Positions 4,614-6,789 of a DNA stretch of 6,789 nucleotides are shown here, piece after piece; position 1 is the stretch's first letter; every line of letters begins with the position of its first letter. The DNA lies in contig QNZR01000158.1 of assembly GCA_003978475.1 (NCBI GenBank), forward strand, positions 1 through 6,789, written 5' to 3'. The stretch comes from Sulfurimonas sp. Its GTDB lineage: Bacteria > Campylobacterota > Campylobacteria > Campylobacterales > Sulfurimonadaceae. The notes under the pieces were generated by a model. The model did not search any database. It saw only the letters and a program-made list of their open reading frames with translations, and was not told where the DNA came from. The position numbers were made by a program, and so were the translations under genes.

Positions 4614-5792
4614 ATGGCGACGGTATTGATTGTCGGTGCAGGGGGTGTCGGTCGGGTAGTAGCACATAAATGCGTTCAAAATGCCCGAACCTTTGTCAAG
4701 ATCGTATTGGCATCACGTACCCTGAGTAAATGCGAGACCATACAAAAAGAGCTTCCTCAAGGGGCTGTTGAAATCGCTTGTGTCAATGCGGATCATACCG
4801 AAGATGTTATTGCGCTGATTAAAAAGGTCGGTGCCGACATACTGATTAACGTGGCACTGCCGTATCAGGATTTGACACTGATGGACGCCTGTATTGCCAC
4901 CGGTATTGATTATGTGGATACGGCGAATTATGAACATCCGAATGAGGCAAAATTTGAGTATAAAATGCAGTGGGCCAAAGATACCGCTTTTAAAAAAGCG
5001 GGTGTCATGGCGCTTTTAGGCAGTGGTTTCGACCCCGGGGCAACCAATGTTTTTTGTGCCTATGCCCAGAAGCATTATTTTGATGAAATTCATACCATTG
5101 ATATTTTAGACTGTAATGCGGGTGATCACGGCTATGCCTTTGCTACCAATTTTAATCCCGAGATTAATTTGCGTGAGGTCAGCTCAAAAGGGCGTTACTG
5201 GGAGGATGGAACATGGATTGAGACCGAACCGATGGCCATACATATGCCATGGGATTATCCTGAAATCGGTATTAAAGAGAGTTATCTGCTCTATCATGAG
5301 GAGATGGAGTCTCTGGTGCAACATATTGAGGGCTTGCGGCGTATTCGTTTTTTTATGACGTTTAGTGAGAGCTATTTGATGCACATGAAAGCACTGGAAA
5401 ACGTCGGTATGCTGGGAATTGAGCCGGTAGAACACCGTGGACAGCGCATTGTACCCATTGAGTTTTTAAAAACGCTTTTGCCCGATCCGGCAACTCTGGG
5501 AGCACGAACCAAAGGAAAGACCAATATCGGAGTAGTTGTTCAGGGCATCAAAAACGGCAAGCAACGAAAGATCTATATCTATCAGGTCAGTGACCATGAA
5601 GCCTGTTTTCGTGATGTTAAGGCTCAGGCAGTTTCCTATACGACGGGTGTTCCGGCAATGATAGGCGCCAAGTTGATGGTAGAGAAGCGGTGGTATGACA
5701 AAGGGGTATTTAATATGGAGCAGTTTGATCCTGATCCGTTTATGCAAGAGATGCGTGATCAGGGTTTGCCCTGGAATGTACGGGAACTTTAA
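4614..5792 (+). CDS. carboxynorspermidine/carboxyspermidine synthase (saccharopine dehydrogenase family)
   Basis: A 392-residue NADPH-dependent enzyme (CASDH) that reductively couples L-aspartate semialdehyde with a diamine (putrescine or 1,3-diaminopropane) to give carboxyspermidine or carboxynorspermidine. The decarboxylase NspC then makes the free polyamine. It acts in the cytoplasm and replaces the S-adenosylmethionine-dependent spermidine route in Campylobacter and Vibrio relatives. Visible features are the N-terminal Rossmann fold with GAGGVG at 8-13, SRTLSK at 34-39 after the second strand (the Arg suits NADP), LINVALPYQD (78-87), YVDTANYE (100-107), the family block GSGFDPGATNVF (136-147), and the C-terminal YTTGVPAMIGAKL (342-354) closing the nucleotide-binding fold. 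Length fits CASDH and is shorter than a typical bifunctional saccharopine dehydrogenase. nspC is not in this window; a helicase gene follows after 9 bp. A general saccharopine-dehydrogenase-like role is the alternative, but less likely. Confidence 0.92.
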   Translation: MATVLIVGAGGVGRVVAHKCVQNARTFVKIVLASRTLSKCETIQKELPQGAVEIACVNADHTEDVIALIKKVGADILINVALPYQDLTLMDACIATGIDYVDTANYEHPNEAKFEYKMQWAKDTAFKKAGVMALLGSGFDPGATNVFCAYAQKHYFDEIHTIDILDCNAGDHGYAFATNFNPEINLREVSSKGRYWEDGTWIETEPMAIHMPWDYPEIGIKESYLLYHEEMESLVQHIEGLRRIRFFMTFSESYLMHMKALENVGMLGIEPVEHRGQRIVPIEFLKTLLPDPATLGARTKGKTNIGVVVQGIKNGKQRKIYIYQVSDHEACFRDVKAQAVSYTTGVPAMIGAKLMVEKRWYDKGVFNMEQFDPDPFMQEMRDQGLPWNVREL

Positions 5793-5801
5793 GGCAAGCC
5801 A

Positions 5802-6789
5802 ATGACATTTCACACATTGGGATTGCGTCACGAGCTTCTTAAAGCGATTGAACAGTGCGGCTACAAGACGCCTACTGACGTTCAGAAAAAAGTTATTCCC
5901 GCACTGTTGCGCGGACGTGACCTCTTCGCAACAGCACAAACCGGAAGCGGTAAAACAGCTTCGTATCTGTTACCTCTGTTGCATCTGCTCAGTAAAACAC
6001 CGCATACCGAGGGCTTTTCTCACCCCAGAATGCTAATTCTGACGCCGACACGGGAGCTGACCTTGCAAGTCGGAGCGAGTCTTGAGCAGTATGGCTGTTA
6101 TTTACATGTAAATTTTCAACTGCTTTACGGCGGTGTCAAAATTGATCCGCAGGTACGGCGCCTTAGAGAAGGAGCAGAAGTTATTGTAGCGACGCCCGGA
6201 CGTCTGCTTGATATCATAGCACTTAAAAAAATCAATCTGGCTTTTATTGAATATTTTGTCATTGATGAAGCAGACGGTATGTTTGACATGGGTTTTCACA
6301 ATGATGTTTACCGCATTGTCGATCGACTTCCCGCATCCCGCCAGACCCTGCTGTTTAGTGCTACACTTATGGGAAAAGTCAAGATGCTTTCTCAAAAAGT
6401 ATTGCGCAAACCACTGCAGTTTGAGATCAATCGTGCCGGAGAGATTCCCAAAACCGTAACGCACTCGGTCTGTCGGATCGATGATGAGAAAAAAAGTGAA
6501 TTTCTTGCCTATTGGATCGGATCAAAAAACTGGCACAGAGTACTTGTATTTGTTAAAACCAAAAAGAGAGCCGACGAGGTGGCATCCTATCTGAATGATG
6601 CCGGTTTGAGCACTTTAGCCATTCACGGTGAACACAAGGCCGGAGCACGAAAGCGTACCCTTCAGGCATTTCGAGACGGCAGCATACGGGTCTTGGTTGG
6701 CACAGATATTGCAGCTCGCGGACTCGATATTGACCATTTGGATTATGTGATTAACTACGAGATGCCCAGCGTCAATGAAGATTACGTGC
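5802..6789 (+). CDS. rhlE: DEAD-box ATP-dependent RNA helicase, RhlE subfamily (3' end outside window)
   Basis: An ATP-driven RNA unwinding enzyme of ribosome assembly and RNA turnover. The window holds 329 codons from the ATG; the frame is still open at the edge. Motifs in order: Q motif GYKTPTDVQ (20-28) with upstream Phe3, motif I AQTGSGKT (45-52), Ia PTREL (82-86), GG (110-111), Ib TPGR (131-134), II DEAD (155-158), III SAT (186-188), IV-like VLVFVKTKKRADEV (247-260), and V VGTDIAARGLDI (299-310). Motif VI (HRIGRTGR) would lie just past the end. GNW/SKNW before motif IV, HGEHKAGAR and NYEMPSVNEDYV match RhlE closely. Two residues after the DEAD box differ from the common RML: here GMF. 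AAGG (5791-5794) supplies the ribosome-binding site and overlaps the stop of the preceding gene, so the two are almost certainly co-transcribed. Whether it has the basic C-terminal tail of RhlE cannot be seen. Confidence 0.95.
   Translation, partial: MTFHTLGLRHELLKAIEQCGYKTPTDVQKKVIPALLRGRDLFATAQTGSGKTASYLLPLLHLLSKTPHTEGFSHPRMLILTPTRELTLQVGASLEQYGCYLHVNFQLLYGGVKIDPQVRRLREGAEVIVATPGRLLDIIALKKINLAFIEYFVIDEADGMFDMGFHNDVYRIVDRLPASRQTLLFSATLMGKVKMLSQKVLRKPLQFEINRAGEIPKTVTHSVCRIDDEKKSEFLAYWIGSKNWHRVLVFVKTKKRADEVASYLNDAGLSTLAIHGEHKAGARKRTLQAFRDGSIRVLVGTDIAARGLDIDHLDYVINYEMPSVNEDYV

Noticed and set aside
5116..5435. Open frames on both strands inside carboxynorspermidine synthase (80 and 83 codons)
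   Set aside because: Out-of-frame shadows of a well-conserved enzyme, with no start signals.
5466..5939. 157-codon open frame on the minus strand across the end of carboxynorspermidine synthase and the start of the helicase
   Set aside because: It overlaps two strongly supported genes on the other strand, has no recognisable family features and no ribosome-binding site.
6102..6464. Open frames of 120 codons (minus) and 70 codons (plus) within the helicase region
   Set aside because: They lie entirely within the helicase gene, whose conserved motifs run through this stretch in another frame.

Overview
The window reads as chromosomal DNA of a free-living member of the Campylobacterota, of the Sulfurovum/Sulfurimonas/Sulfuricurvum kind. 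The clues are a carboxy(nor)spermidine synthase (the spermidine route typical of this group), a short-form HisG, a hexameric-type GltA, and moderate GC with AT-rich intergenic promoters. The assignment is inferred from protein resemblance only. There is no rRNA, tRNA, mobile element, CRISPR array, integrase or attachment site, and no gene-free stretch longer than about 150 bases.

Layout. Bases 1-193 hold the 3' end of hisG (+). It overlaps by 3 bp, tail to tail, a small predicted membrane protein on the minus strand (190-576). A 37 bp divergent gap leads to a plus-strand DUF695 + RraB-like fusion protein (614-1336). After a 152 bp gap with a TATAAT box comes a secreted, lysine-rich repeat protein with a C-terminal peptidoglycan-binding domain (1489-2874, +). 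It converges on citrate synthase gltA (2932-4200, -), which lies 71 bp downstream of a small dodecin gene (4272-4481, -). A 132 bp divergent promoter region separates dodecin from a plus-strand pair: carboxynorspermidine synthase (4614-5792) and, 9 bp later, a RhlE-type DEAD-box RNA helicase (5802 to beyond the window end).

How the genes relate. Most are independent housekeeping or envelope functions: histidine synthesis, carbon entry into citrate, polyamine synthesis and RNA remodelling. The only clear co-transcribed pair is carboxynorspermidine synthase with the helicase. Dodecin and gltA are co-oriented, but a palindrome and -10-like boxes between them suggest that gltA also has its own control.

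Most notable. The secreted protein is built from twelve sub-repeats with an exact 23-residue pitch, grouped into four units each framed by one Cys and one Trp. The dodecin lacks both residues that normally hold flavin. The citrate synthase differs from E. coli at part of the known NADH-inhibition site. An RraB-like domain is present in a lineage generally thought to lack RNase E. I see no strong evidence of a wholly new multi-gene system; the repeat protein is the best candidate for undescribed biology.
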